64,000 bases of DNA from Nemertoderma westbladi (taxonomy: Eukaryota; Xenacoelomorpha; Nemertodermatida; Nemertodermatidae), in assembly GCA_032718475.1 (NCBI GenBank), contig JAUCBJ010008221.1, forward strand, positions 1-64,000. Direction: 5' to 3'. The notes below the pieces were generated by a model that worked only from the letters and a program-made list of their open reading frames with translations, did not search any database and was not told where the DNA came from. Positions 12,854 to 23,600 of this stretch are shown in pieces. A program made the position numbers and the translations under genes. How positions within the stretch are numbered: position 1 is the stretch's first letter; the number at the start of each line of letters is the position of its first letter.

Positions 12854-13555
12854 TTACGATGATGCTGTGTTTTCTCTATTTGCCAAATTTGGTAAATATA
12901 AGAGTTCTTTATTGAAAATAATAAACTTTCGGACAAGATGTGGTAATCGATAGATTATTAGGAATGCCAGCAGATAGAGAGCGAATCCGGAAATAAAACC
13001 ACACAATGCGTAAAGACTTATTGACAATGAAGTATCGAACATCGATAGTTTCAGCTGAAGTGTTACCCACGTTGCTATAATGATAAGTGTAAAAGTCGAG
13101 AAACAAAACATTCCTACATCTACCTGTTCAAAGGCGGTTAGAAACGGAAAGTTCCACAGATGCAACGGTTTGTATTTCATTTGAATGCAGGAGTAGGGCG
13201 CGGCACACAGTTCGCAAGTTGTGGTGCCGGTAGCGCGAACCCAAGTCAGCAAACATAGCGGATGTATGAACTGTACTGTACCGCGACAGTGACAGGGGCT
13301 GATCATGGTGGTCCCTGTAGGGTCATCCTGTTCCAAACAGATACGACATTGCCTTGAATCCGATGAATTATGTTGGAAACTGGAATTCTGTTCTAATGCC
13401 GACGATGACATTCCGTTAACTGTATTGGAATTACTTGAACACATTATATATGATATAAACTTGTGAATGTTATTATGTTTTGTTAACTGATAGCTACTGT
13501 AGTTAACGTATTCTGGAATAGTTTTATTGGGGAACAGTTCCGTATGTGCCAACAT
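12854..13555 (-). CDS. MARCH-type RING-CH E3 ubiquitin ligase, membrane-bound
   Basis: This single-exon ORF codes for 233 residues. A C4HC3 RING-CH (RINGv) domain occupies about residues 70-117: Cys70, Cys73, Cys88, Cys90, His98, Cys101, Cys114 and Cys117, with the usual Trp at 105 between the second and third zinc-ligand pairs. Two hydrophobic segments follow, about 146-168 and 178-203, with a short loop, as in MARCH ligases. Proteins of this family ubiquitinate membrane proteins, often receptors, for endocytosis or degradation. The N-terminal 65 residues are poor in motifs, so the real start could be Met39 or Met49. The first 21 bases of the ORF form a perfect inverted duplicate with 14300-14321. 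AT-rich DNA with TTCTAGAA palindromes lies on both sides. Which MARCH subgroup it belongs to cannot be decided here. Confidence 0.9.
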   Translation of the reverse strand: MLAHTELFPNKTIPEYVNYSSYQLTKHNNIHKFISYIMCSSNSNTVNGMSSSALEQNSSFQHNSSDSRQCRICLEQDDPTGTTMISPCHCRGTVQFIHPLCLLTWVRATGTTTCELCAAPYSCIQMKYKPLHLWNFPFLTAFEQVDVGMFCFSTFTLIIIATWVTLQLKLSMFDTSLSISLYALCGFISGFALYLLAFLIIYRLPHLVRKFIIFNKELLYLPNLANRENTASS

Positions 13556-13556
13556 T

Positions 13557-14299
13557 TCCGTTGTTTTTTTTCAACAAATTGTCATGCTCTTTTGTCAGGT
13601 TTTTCTCTTGATAAATGTTCTAGAACGTATATTGAGTGTTCTAGAACTTAAAAAAAATGTTCTAGAACATTTTAATTTTGAATTTTCGAGAAAATAAATT
13701 ACTTACTCTTAAAAAGAAATTTATTAAAAAAATTGTTCAATTTTAAAATTGTTTATGCTATTTTGCCTGCTTTTTTTCTATTGGCAAGAGATCTAGAACA
13801 TTTATTAAATGTTCTAGAACATGTACCAAATGTTCTAGAACATATTTATTATCAATTTTCGAGAAAAAAAATATTCTAGAATACTTGTTCTTTTAAAAGG
13901 AATTATTAAAATGATTGTTTAATTTAAAAAAGTTGAAATACAGAACAACTAACCATAACGATAGCATTCCAGAACATTTTTTAAAATGTTAGCTAGGGCT
14001 AGCTATAGATATAACTATAGACTATAGGCTATAGCTATAGATATAGATATAAATTACTAGCTATAATTGTACATTATTACTTGAGAACATAAAATTACTA
14101 GATATGTGTTACCGGTAATTATACAAAAAAATTATTAAAAAAACAAAAAAATACAATTTTTTAAAAATGTTCTAGAACAAAAAATTATATGTTCTAAATC
14201 ATTATTTAAGAAAAAAATAATTCGAAATATCCTAGAATACTTCACACTAACATTAAAAAGTAGTAGCTAGTAAACTAAACACATTTTAGAGCAAACTGA
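13557..14299. repeat. TTCTAGAA-rich AT segment between 22-bp inverted repeats
   Basis: The stretch is bounded by AGTTCCGTATGTGCCAACAT... (13535-13556) and its exact 22-bp reverse complement at 14300-14321. It holds TTCTAGAA at 13618, 13639, 13660, 13812, 13833 and 14170, plus a run of CTATAGATATA repeats around 14006-14050. Two internal blocks with TGTTCTAGAACATTTT and ATTTTCGAGAAAA (13655-13695 and 13830-13870) are direct repeats. It lies upstream of the MARCH start and holds no ORF of note. Confidence 0.55.
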
Positions 14300-14637
14300 A
14301 AATGTTGGCACATACGGAACTCTAGCCATGTATTGTTTATCTTTTTTGTTCAATGTTGCTTTGACGACTTAAAGTACTCTATAGGCCACTACTGTTTCTT
14401 TATCGTGCCTGCAGAATGGAATAGTTATCAACACGGCAAAGCATTTTTGGAAATTATGGATCAATTTTACTAACTATAATGTTTTAGACTAGTTTTATAC
14501 TACTACTACTAGGTCGAGTGAACTCGGACAGTGGAAATGAGATCCTTCCAGGCTTCCCGATTCTCCATAGTTGTCGCAATTTCGTTTCTCCTAAGTTCAG
14601 TATCCCTTTCAAGTTGATCTATATATGTTATGGCCGG

Positions 14638-16481
14638 TCATCCACGACTACGCTTTCCATGAGTTGGTTGCCAGAAAAGTAGATCTGGTATGACCTCGTC
14701 TTTACTTCGCCAGCAGTGCCCACTGAATCTTAATCTGCGTTCACGGAGGGTGGTTGATACAGGTGGTATTGTACCATAAAGCTCGGCGTTTGTCATGTGT
14801 TGTCTCCAGCTGATGTTTAGGGCTGCCCTTAGTAGTCTTGTGTAGCAACCATCAATTCGTTGTTCAAGTGATTTAGTCAGTGTCCAGGTCTCACCCCCAT
14901 ATAAAAATACACTTTCCACTGTGGCTCGAAAGAACTTAGTCTTCAGGTGCCTGGAGAGATCTGATTTCCAGATGGTATCCATTTTTGATAGAGCTACCCA
15001 AGCCTTTGCTTTCCTAACTTCTATGTCCTTTTTGCTCCTCTCTATCCATGATCCAAGGTACTGGAAGTCATCGACCTTCCTTAGTTGATTATTATCAATG
15101 GTTGTCAAGTTTCCATCAACATTAAAGGTCATGAATTCGGTCTTTGTAGCATTTATATGCAATCCAACCTCCTTAGCAGCCCTCTCCACTTTATTTAGTA
15201 GAAGCTGTGCATCTGCTAGGGTATTAGAGAGCAGGGCGATGTCATCCGCAAAGTTGTTGTCTGTGACTGTAGTTGCCGGATATCTACTACTTCTGCGTTC
15301 TTGAAGTGTGAATCCCAGGTCTTCACCCTTTGTCGCCGTCCTCATTGCGTAATCCAGCACAATTACAAATAGTAATGGTGCTAATGTGTCACCTTGCAGT
15401 ACGCCAGCCAGGATTGAGAAAAACTCAGTTTCACCATCTGGTGAGAGTACCTGCGCTTCTGTGTCACAATATAACAATCCAATGCCAGCAACAATTACTT
15501 CTGGTATTCCATAAGCTCTTAGGATTTCAAGCATTTTACCTCTATGGACGGAGTCGAATGCCTTCTTGAAGTCCACAAAAGTCATAACAGCGGGGAGATT
15601 CTTTGACTTAATTCCTTCAATCAGTCTCCGTAGTGCAAGTATCTGAGCTATTGTTGATCTACTTGGTCGAAATCCATTTTGGCTCTTACGCAGTAGTTTC
15701 TCTATGTGAGGCCTAATCCTATATAGAATCATTTTATTGTATATTTTGGCAGCTACCACAAGCAGACAGATCCCACGATAGTTTGTTGGTATGCCGAGGT
15801 CTCCTTTCTTGGGGAGAGGCTTTAGTTGACCTTTAGTCCAAATTGGTGGTGGCTTTTCCCCTTTTAACATCAGGTTGCAAACATTCAATAATGGTCTGTT
15901 TAGCACTCCGGTTTTCCATACCTCCGCTGGGATTTCATCTAATCCACTCGCTTTATTATTGGACATGCTTTTAATGCTTCTTTGGAGTTCGGCAGGTGTG
16001 AAGTCCCCTGTTTCTATAGGTAGTGTCTTGTCATATATTTTCCTTGTAGGGCTGACCTCGATGTTTGGTGGCTGCCCAAGCAAGTTGCTGAAGTGATTTT
16101 TCCACTTCCCAACACGTTCTTCAGGACTATCGGCTTTGAGGCGCCCCTTTGCACAACTTTTCCGACCAGATACCTCATTTACAGTTTGCCAGGTAAGTCT
16201 TGATTGTTGCTGTATGTGAGCAGTTGTAATTGCTTCAGTTTTATCCTGTATGTACTTTTCCTGGCTGATGTTGTAGGCCAATTTAAGATGGTCCTTAGCT
16301 TTCTCAACCTTGTTAATGTTTTCGGTTGTTGGTTGTTCGGTTTTAACTTTGTAGGCTATCTTAAGATCTTCTCTCTTACAAGTAACCTCAGAGCTTTGCC
16401 ATGGCACATATTGTTTTCGTTTGGGTTTCTGGGGGATATGCCTCTTAGCTGATTCCTTGTGGGCTGTTATTATATTCTGGT
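14638..16481 (-). pseudogene. Reverse transcriptase part of LINE A copy 1
   Basis: The RT region is open for about 614 codons. Motif A is FVDFKKAFDSVHRGKM, motif B is GVLQGDTLAPLLFVIVLDYA and the catalytic box is FADD. The C-terminal region has RLRFSGHCWRS and a LLFWQPTHG block typical of this LINE group. A stop then interrupts the frame at 14637-14635, and the same frame goes on to about 14510 (ending near STVRV). Upstream, the frame meets the nested insertion, so the first 19 bases or so of the longest ORF (above 16481) come from inserted DNA. It is an inactive copy. Confidence 0.88.
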
Positions 16482-16629
16482 TTATTGTTAATTTTCGCAT
16501 ATTGCTACGGAAACTAGCTAAAATTATAATCGTATAATTTTAAAAAAATGTTCTATAATTGTTGTATTATACCATTTTTTCCATTATAAATATACATAGT
16601 AAAGTTGGCTTATCGTCCTTACCTTATGT

Positions 16630-16930
16630 TAGAGGCAATGAGTGCGGAAATGAAAAAAAACAAGGAGACCTCCTTGTAGCAAGTACGAAAAATAGAAAAG
16701 GTCTCACGACTTATTTCCAGTATAGACCCCTCAGAACTATACTCCTTACAGGCAATGAGATAACTGGTACTCATTTAACGACCATTTAAGAAACAAAGCA
16801 AATATGCGTGCGCCCTGTTTGGTTAGTCCCTTAGCATTTGTGCCAAAACGAAAACTATCCTGGCCCGCCTGCAGGGGTAGAACCCCACGACCTCTGGAGC
16901 GATATTAATTCAAGGAAATGGATTTAAATG
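16630..16930 (-). mobile_element. SINE-like interspersed repeat, copy 1
   Basis: On the minus strand it shares blocks with 50555-50770: GGAGTATAGTTC, then GGAAATAAGTC and TTTTCGTTT(T/C)GGCAC. The end opposite the shared tail carries a GTGGGGTTCTACCCC stretch that resembles a pol III B box, which suggests a tRNA-derived SINE. Divergence between the two copies is considerable. The SINE call is inference. Confidence 0.5.
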
Positions 16931-17043
16931 CTACGCATGGCTTGAAAAAATTGAATATGCGTCTTTGTATTAGAAAACGATCCTTAAAAATACAAAGTAT
17001 GCTGTCATGTTGTTCGTTCAATATGCTCTAATTAACAATAAAC

Positions 17044-17254
17044 ACAATATTGCAATGTTCTAGAGTTAATATACGGAAATAAAAACCTTCAGCGAATAAA
17101 ACTGTAATAATCACTTCTGCCTTATCCTTCAGCAAATTAACCTAATATAATTATACAGGTTAATTTGCTTCTGGAACGGCATCAGTGATTATTCGGTTTT
17201 ATTCGCTTCAGGTTATTATTTCCGTATATTAACTTTAGAACATTGCAATATTGT
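17044..17254. mobile_element. 211-bp foldback (hairpin) element
   Basis: Two arms of about 100 bp are inverted copies with few mismatches. The left arm starts ACAATATTGCAATGTTCTA and the right arm ends in GAACATTGCAATATTGT. They meet at GCAAATTAACCT / AGGTTAATTTGC, leaving a 13-base loop (AATATAATTATAC). There is no ORF. It lies inside the 776-bp insertion. Confidence 0.85.
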
Positions 17255-17257
17255 ATG

Positions 17258-18135
17258 TATATTGAAATGGTGGATTGGTCTTCATCCATTGACTGAAGTG
17301 CTTCAAAGCGGTTTTGAACTTCTACTGTATAAGCATCCTTTACAGCATTGTCAGTTCTGAGTTTTTCCCAGTCATATTTGATTTGCTTGCTTGTCCTGGG
17401 TTTGCTGGCTCTCAAACTGAGTCTGATCTCTGCAGTCACAATTCTGTGGTCCGAACCAATTAGGTTGAACGAGCTGTATGCCTCGCAGTTGATCATGCTG
17501 TTTCTCCACTTTTTGTTTATGAGGATGTAATCCAGTTGTGCTTTGGTTCCATTAGGGTATTGAAAGGTCCATAGCTTCCCCTTACTCTTTTCGAATGTGT
17601 TGTTTGTTGGTATCAATTCACATTCTTCCATTAGGTCTAAAAGTAAGTACCCATTTCTGTTAGAACTGGTGTTATAGGTGTAACCCTTGATGTCTTCTGG
17701 GCCAATTTGGGCATTCAGGTCACCAGCAATGACTTTAACATTGTGTTTCGGAATGTCCTTTATAAGTCCAGTCAGTTCTTCATAAAACTTGACTGCTTGT
17801 TCTGGCTCTGAGGCATTGGTTGGACTGTAGCAACATATAACTGTTGCCTTGGGATTCCCATCAAATGTTGCGATCATAACCCTGGAATTTATTGATTCGA
17901 TGTTGTTTAGGGTATTAAGTGCAAATGGGATTAGCAAAATTCCTACTCCACCAATTGATGCATTGGCCGAGTTTCTTACTGCTGAGCTTGTTACTAACGT
18001 CCATCCATTTCCAATGTCATTGTACACTGTACATGACAAATCCGATGTTCTTGGATGCAGATGATGTCGATGTTATATTCCATTGCCAGAGCGACCATGT
18101 CACCCTGTTTGGTATGTGCATATACTATAATGACT
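17258..18135 (-). pseudogene. Endonuclease part of LINE A copy 1
   Basis: The open stretch 17258-18039 codes for an apurinic-like (EEP) endonuclease: ICCYSPTNA, then VIAGDLNAQIG, QLDYILINKKW and the catalytic GSDHRIVTAEIRL. Upstream of 18040 a different frame holds the preceding motif ICIQEHR, so there is a frameshift near 18040-18060. The first part of the domain (the catalytic Asn motif) is missing because the copy is 5'-truncated at 18135. The 3' side breaks off after DEDQST at the nested insertion. Confidence 0.85.
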
Positions 18136-18261
18136 TAACTATAATGTTTTAGACTAGTTTTATAATAGCTAGTATTTGGTTCTAGAACAAATATATATTC
18201 GGTCTAACACAGTAGCGTAATAAAAGGTACAATTTAAAGATAGTTTGTAATTAATAATCCT

Positions 18262-18352
18262 CCCCAAATATAGCCCAAATCCCCAAATATAGCCCAAATC
18301 CCCAAATATAGCCCAAATCCCCAAATATAGCTCAAATCCCCAAATATAGCCT
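18262..18352. repeat. 19-bp tandem repeat, about five copies
   Basis: The unit CCCCAAATATAGCCCAAAT is repeated about five times with few changes. Confidence 0.9.
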
Positions 18353-19800
18353 AAAGTTTGTAATTCTAAGAATTCTGATTTTTTAAATGTTTTATTCTTA
18401 AATTGTTACTTTTTTTATAAACCCCAAAATCGGGAAAAAATACTTTTTTTCCCTAGCGAAAATAGTAATCCATATAGGATTTCATTGATTTTCCTTTTTT
18501 TACCGGTTTGTATTACCCGTTGCTTTGGAAATCTTTTGTTGCTAAGTAAATAAAAATGAATCTCAATTTGAACTTTTGTTTATCAACTGATGCTTCCCTA
18601 TACTGAAAACTAAATAATACCAAATTTTGAGATTTTTCAACAATTTTCAACAGAATTAGAAAGAAAACTTCCGTTGCTATTTTCATAAAGCATACGGTAA
18701 CTTCGTTAAATATTAATGTGTATAGTAGAACCAAGAAATATTTTTTTAAAAATCCTTAAATGAATTACATCCAATGTAAATATTAAGCCAAATATGAAAG
18801 TGCTACTCCATAAATAAGCAAATATGCCCGTTTCTATGGTAACAATAAGGACTTCACCTTCGACCATAACGGTAAACTATGTACTAACCAACTGAAATAG
18901 ACACATGGGCGCAGTTGAAGTATGTACAATATGATCTTTTCGAGATTTTCCGCAAAAATACAAGTAGCAATGATCTGGCATATTAGAAATGTATTCCATT
19001 AGAATCAGCGCCCTAGAAAACCTGAAAATGTGAATTTATAGCATCGCATAAATGAATTAAAAATTTTGTGTTCTAACTGAAAAGTGCTGGTTACTTGTTT
19101 TTTTCATTTTTTTTCTACGCAGAGAGGACTAAACAGCCATTTATAGTAATCATATCATTTTTAAATATTTTCCAATGTATTTTGCGCCCCAGAAAACCTG
19201 TATTGAAAAACAATTAGCCGAAAAATGTAACTTTCAACTTTTGTGAAAATTGTGCATTACTTGTAATTTTGGTGCTGCAATATAACCACCCCAGTACATT
19301 TTTTCGAAATTTTTTTTTTCGGTCGGATCCAGACTAGTGATACCTACGTACAAACAAAAAATCAGACGTTTTCGTAATAATTTGTAGATTTTAGAGGGAG
19401 GGGGGGGGGGGGGTCAATATGACCACCACCCCCCCCCCCCCCCAGGTATTTGTACAACATTTTATAGCCCGGTACTAATAGGGTTAATGTTTCATGATTT
19501 TGGCGGATGGGGAACACATACCTACTAGGCAACAGCGGTTTTAAAAAAATCCTGATATTTACCGTAAAAGGACGTTTTATGAAGTATTCCGAGTAGTTGC
19601 CATGGCAACAGGGTTTTGAAAATTACCACAATCGATCCTCTGATGGCGATTTAGTAGGTGTAGGTAAGGGTTATAATTCTGTAGGAGTCTTGGAAAGTGA
19701 TTTTTGATGCACAAGCTTTTTATCACAGAACTATTCAACTTCTGTGTGCATAATATTTTATGTCCAATCCGTGCCATGAGGGGACATGAGAAAACTCGTG
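18353..19800. repeat. Noncoding stretch with an opposed G-run/C-run palindrome
   Basis: No gene is supported. At 19396-19443 a run of G (about 18), the spacer TCAATATGACCACCA and a run of C form a near-perfect palindrome able to make a hairpin or, on each strand, a G-quadruplex. The paired phrases GCGCCCTAGAAAACCTG (near 19011) and GCGCCCCAGAAAACCTG (near 19191) are direct repeats, loosely like the repeat units at 37370-37870. Confidence 0.5.
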
Positions 19801-19802
19801 CG

Positions 19803-20222
19803 AACGACTTACTTAGTATGTCGTTCGCACGAGTTAGTTAAGTCGTTCGCACGAGTTAGTTAAGTCGTTCGCACGACTTAGTATGTCGTTTGCACGACTT
19901 AGCAAGTCGTTCGCACGAGTTAGTTAAGTCGTTCGCACGACTTAGTATGTCGTTCGCACGACTTAGCAAGTCGTTCGCACGACTTAGAATGTCGTTCGCA
20001 CGAGTTAGTTAAGTCGTTCGCACGACTTAGTATGTCGTTCGCACGACTTAGCAAGTCGTTCGCACGAGTTAGTTAAGTCGTTCGCACGACTTAGTATGTC
20101 GTTCGCACGACTTAGCAAGTCGTTCGCACGACTTAGTATGTCGTTCGCACGACTTAGTAAGTCGTTCGCACGACTTAGTATGTCGTTCGCACGACATACT
20201 AAGTCGTTCGCACGAGTTAGCA
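19803..20222. repeat. 21-22-bp tandem array with palindromic unit
   Basis: The unit is GTCGTTCGCACGACTTAGTA plus one or two bases, about 20 copies, in variants ending TAGTAT, TAGCAA and GTTAGTTAA that alternate. The core GTCGTTCGCACGAC is itself near-palindromic (GTCGT...ACGAC). The array is framed by reversed units at both ends (AACTCGTGCGAACGACTTA-like at 19793; CGACATACTAAGTCG at 20190). ORFs within it are by-products. Confidence 0.92.
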
Positions 20223-20681
20223 AAAAAATCATGTCACTTTAGGGGCTCCGTAGATATGCCATCGTTAATCTTGTTTATCCGTTGTCAGTCATCGGTTATC
20301 ATAGTACTGAACTCTTATTGGTTGTCACACTTTCTAGCATGCATGTAGTTAGCATGCATCTATTAAATTTTACCTAACTGAATACATCTTGCTGTGCACA
20401 TTAAATCTTATAACCATATTATATTATAATATCATCATATTATAGTTATTATTATTACATTATATTGTTCATAAATATACGAGACCCAGGATCACACTAC
20501 TTTGCCTTCCAACCGGTAAGTGCTAACTGTAACCTGTCTGTAATAGATTCGGTTCATTTAGTGCGAGTGCATGTGTCCGCAATACTGCAATATTATTCCC
20601 CAACTTGTAACTATAATCTATCAAATATTGTAATGTGTTCAGTACGAGTAAATCGTGCGCTTACCACGCACTAGATCCCAT

Positions 20682-23600
20682 CGTCAGGTCAGGTATTCTA
20701 GGTCATTGATCAAGAAAACTTGCCACCTCCATGCAGCATAAAGGAGGTGCCACCTGTAGCTGCATAGACCCTCTTACTAGGGCAAATCTGGTCCTGTAAC
20801 TAGGACCCCCTTCGTTCTGGGATAAGGACGCCCTTGGTCCTGGATTAAGGACCCATATACTTGGCTGCAGGGGTATATGGCCTGACCAGGCAGATGGTGA
20901 TCTACCAATGGCTGGTTAGGAGTAGAGTGTTCTCATGTCCACTCTGAGGGCACTTCACTGCGACCTGCACCTGGCAGCAAGGGTACAGGGCATGACCCAG
21001 CAGATGAGCTGCAACAGCCAATGGTGGGTCATGTACGCCAGAGTAGATATGGGTGATGGGCCTCATATCTGACTCCATTGCGACACCCACCCTGTGGAAT
21101 GGCAAACCAGGGTGTGGTATTTGCCCCGAGAGCTGGCTCGGCAAAAAAGCACCCCCCAACCCCCACTATGGATTACATTAGCAATGCGGAGGTCCGGCCA
21201 CTAGAGGCCAGTGGAATTACCGGACACAATCGGCCTCACAGGCGTCAGTTAACTCCTGACCGGCTGCCTGTCTCACCCCCTACTGGAGATAGCGCAGCCA
21301 ACAATTCTTTGAGTCCCTTTCCTGATGACCTTTCTGGCCCAAACCCTGGGTCACCAGGGAGGCCAGATTGTGATGGGGAGAGGGATTCTGGAGTTGGAGG
21401 CTACTCTCATGTTCCACCCCGACCAACAAAGCCATTGGTGAATCTGAGGCAAGTCACTAGACTAGCCTCAGTAAACACCCTAACACTCGGGTCCCCAATG
21501 CGACAAGGTGAGCTGACTGCCTTGGCAGATAAGCTTTCTCTTAGCGCAGTGGGTGTTCAAGAGCACCGAATGCAGACTGGACAGACTGATGAGGTTCTGA
21601 TTAAGGACATGGGGGGCGGTTGGCGGCTCGCCCTCGCGTCAGCAGATGATAGTGGCAATGGTGGAATTGGTCTATTGATGAATCCAACTGCACATGCAGC
21701 ATTGGACAAAATAGACCAAATCTCTAACCGCATCATCCGTTGCCACTTCTCATGTTCTGGAAGACTGGCTAAGAAGTTTCCTAAGGTGGTTCTGATTGTG
21801 TGCTACTCTCCAACTAGTGTTGCCCCTGTAGAGGAGGTGGAAAATTTCTACCACAATCTACAAGCAGCAACTGATGGAGTGGATCAGCATGCATTCTTAA
21901 CATTCCTGGGAGACTTTAATGCAAGTCTGCATCAATCACCTACATCGCCCTGGGTCTATAGCAATAGTGTTAACCGAAATTCTGTCCATCTTCAGGATTT
22001 TATCTCTGGAAATGGATTGTTTTCGGCTGGAACCCAGTTCAAGAAGCGAACTGGAAAGCTATGGACTCATAGTGGACCCAGTGGTCACAAGTCCCAGATA
22101 GACCATATTCTGTTTCGTAGGAAATACAGGAGCTCTATACAAGACTGTAATGCATTTACACTTCGACCCTTCTCCAGTGATCACCGCCTTATTGTGGCCA
22201 AGGTAAGACTTAGTCTGCGTGCTAGCAGAACAACGAAATCTGCCTTGCCACGGCATGACTGGTCCTCTCTGTTGCAACAGCCAAGTGTGAGATCCAGCTT
22301 CACACTACAGCTGAGCAACAGGTATGAGGCTCTTGCCTCTGAGGCGGCAGATCACTGTGAGGGCTATACTGCCTTTACAGAAGCAGTTAAGTTAGCAGCT
22401 GCAGAAACAGTTCCTGTATACCCTCGAAACAGGAAAAGGGCCCCCTGGACTGACAACAAAATTCAGAAGTGCCGAAATGACCTTCATAAGGCGCAGAAAG
22501 AGTCCCGACTCAAACAGACTACAGCGGCCAAGAATGCAGTTAAAGCTGCATCTAGGTCCCTGAACAGGCAGTACTCTGTTAATCTACAGGAGCTAATAAA
22601 CCAACAGGTTGATGCCATCAATGATGCTGACGACAGCAGGCAATCATCCCAGGCATGGAAATCTATCAATCTGCTTACTGGGCGGAAAAGCCAACCAACC
22701 ACCAAGGTTAAGGCTGAATCACCAGCCGATCGCCTCAATGGTTGGAAAGCCCACTTTGAAAAGCTCCTCAATAATGACAGGGTATTGCCTGATAACTTTA
22801 TAGAAGTAAAAGTGTCTGAGTCTGTACTCCCAGATATTCCCATTGGCGATATCTCCTTTGCAGAAGTGAAGGCTGCTGCAAAGAGCATTAAGACCAATCG
22901 TGCCAGTGGAGTAGATGGTGTTCCCCCTGAGGTCTTTAAAATACCTGAGTGTTTAAAGCTCATCTATCCCATCATAGTAGACATGTACCGTACAACAAGA
23001 GTCCCACAAGAAATGAAAACAAATAAGTTGGTGCCAGTTCCCAAGAAGGGCAACCTAACACTCTATGGTTCTTTTCGGGGAATCTCATTGATCTCGATTG
23101 CTGCAAAACTATACAATAGAATTCTATTAAATCGCATCAGGGATCCCATTGAGAGACTGCTACGTGGAAATCAGAATGGGTTCCGTAAAGGTCGTGGGAC
23201 CATGGAGCCCATTTTGGCACTTAGAAGGATAATTGAAGAGTTATCAAAAAAGAAAGACAGGCATCTGGCTGTTATCTTTGTTGACTTCTTCAAGGCCTTT
23301 GATTCAGTCTCTCGCTCACGTATGTTCAGCATACTTTCATTATATGGGATTCCTGATGAAATTATTGCAGCAATCAGATCAGTATACGATGGTTCGACAA
23401 CATTTGTGTCTACTGTTGACGGTGACACAGAACCATTTGAAGTGTTATGGGGCGTCCTCCAAGGAGACACACTTGCACCATTCTTGTTCATTATTGTGGT
23501 TGACTATGTTCTACGCATGTCCTTAGATCATCATAATGATGATGGGGTGATGATAACTCCACCTACTGGCTCCAGAAGTCGAGGAAATCCTGCCAAGTAC

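Larger units (their letters stand above)
16482..17257. mobile_element. 776-bp nested insertion inside LINE A copy 1
   Basis: Comparison with LINE A copy 2, which reads straight through at 46842-46850, fixes the insertion: LINE sequence stops at about 16481 (TATATTCTGGT) and resumes at about 17258 (TATATTGAA). The inserted DNA contains a SINE-like unit (about 16630-16930) and a 211-bp foldback (17044-17254). It splits endonuclease from RT. No clear target duplication was found. Confidence 0.8.
14500..18135 (-). mobile_element. LINE family A, copy 1 (RTE-like), 5'-truncated
   Basis: A non-LTR retrotransposon lies on the minus strand, endonuclease first, reverse transcriptase second. Its 3' end is a short TAG trinucleotide tail (plus strand TACTACTACTACTAGGTCGA). 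A perfect 29-bp target-site duplication flanks it at 14471-14499 and 18136-18164 (starts TAACTATAATG). The 5' end is truncated inside the endonuclease domain. Lesions include a CGA-to-TGA stop at the residue after RSRG, a frameshift near 18040-18060 and a 776-bp insertion at 16482-17257. A 3' trinucleotide tail with a single endonuclease-RT frame suggests the RTE group; the clade is inferred, not shown. Confidence 0.9.

Noticed and set aside
15098-16452. Plus-strand ORFs opposite the LINE A reverse transcriptase
   Set aside because: They mirror the RT coding strand and recur unchanged in copy 2 as antisense shadows.
18180-18187. Glucocorticoid-type response elements (TGTTCT half-sites) at the TTCTAGAA palindromes
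   Set aside because: The half-sites are everted with no 3-bp spacer, so they do not match that element; the heat-shock type arrangement fits better and is reported as a hypothesis only.
22484-22963. A 159-codon minus-strand ORF inside LINE B
   Set aside because: It is antisense to conserved LINE protein sequence with no features of its own.
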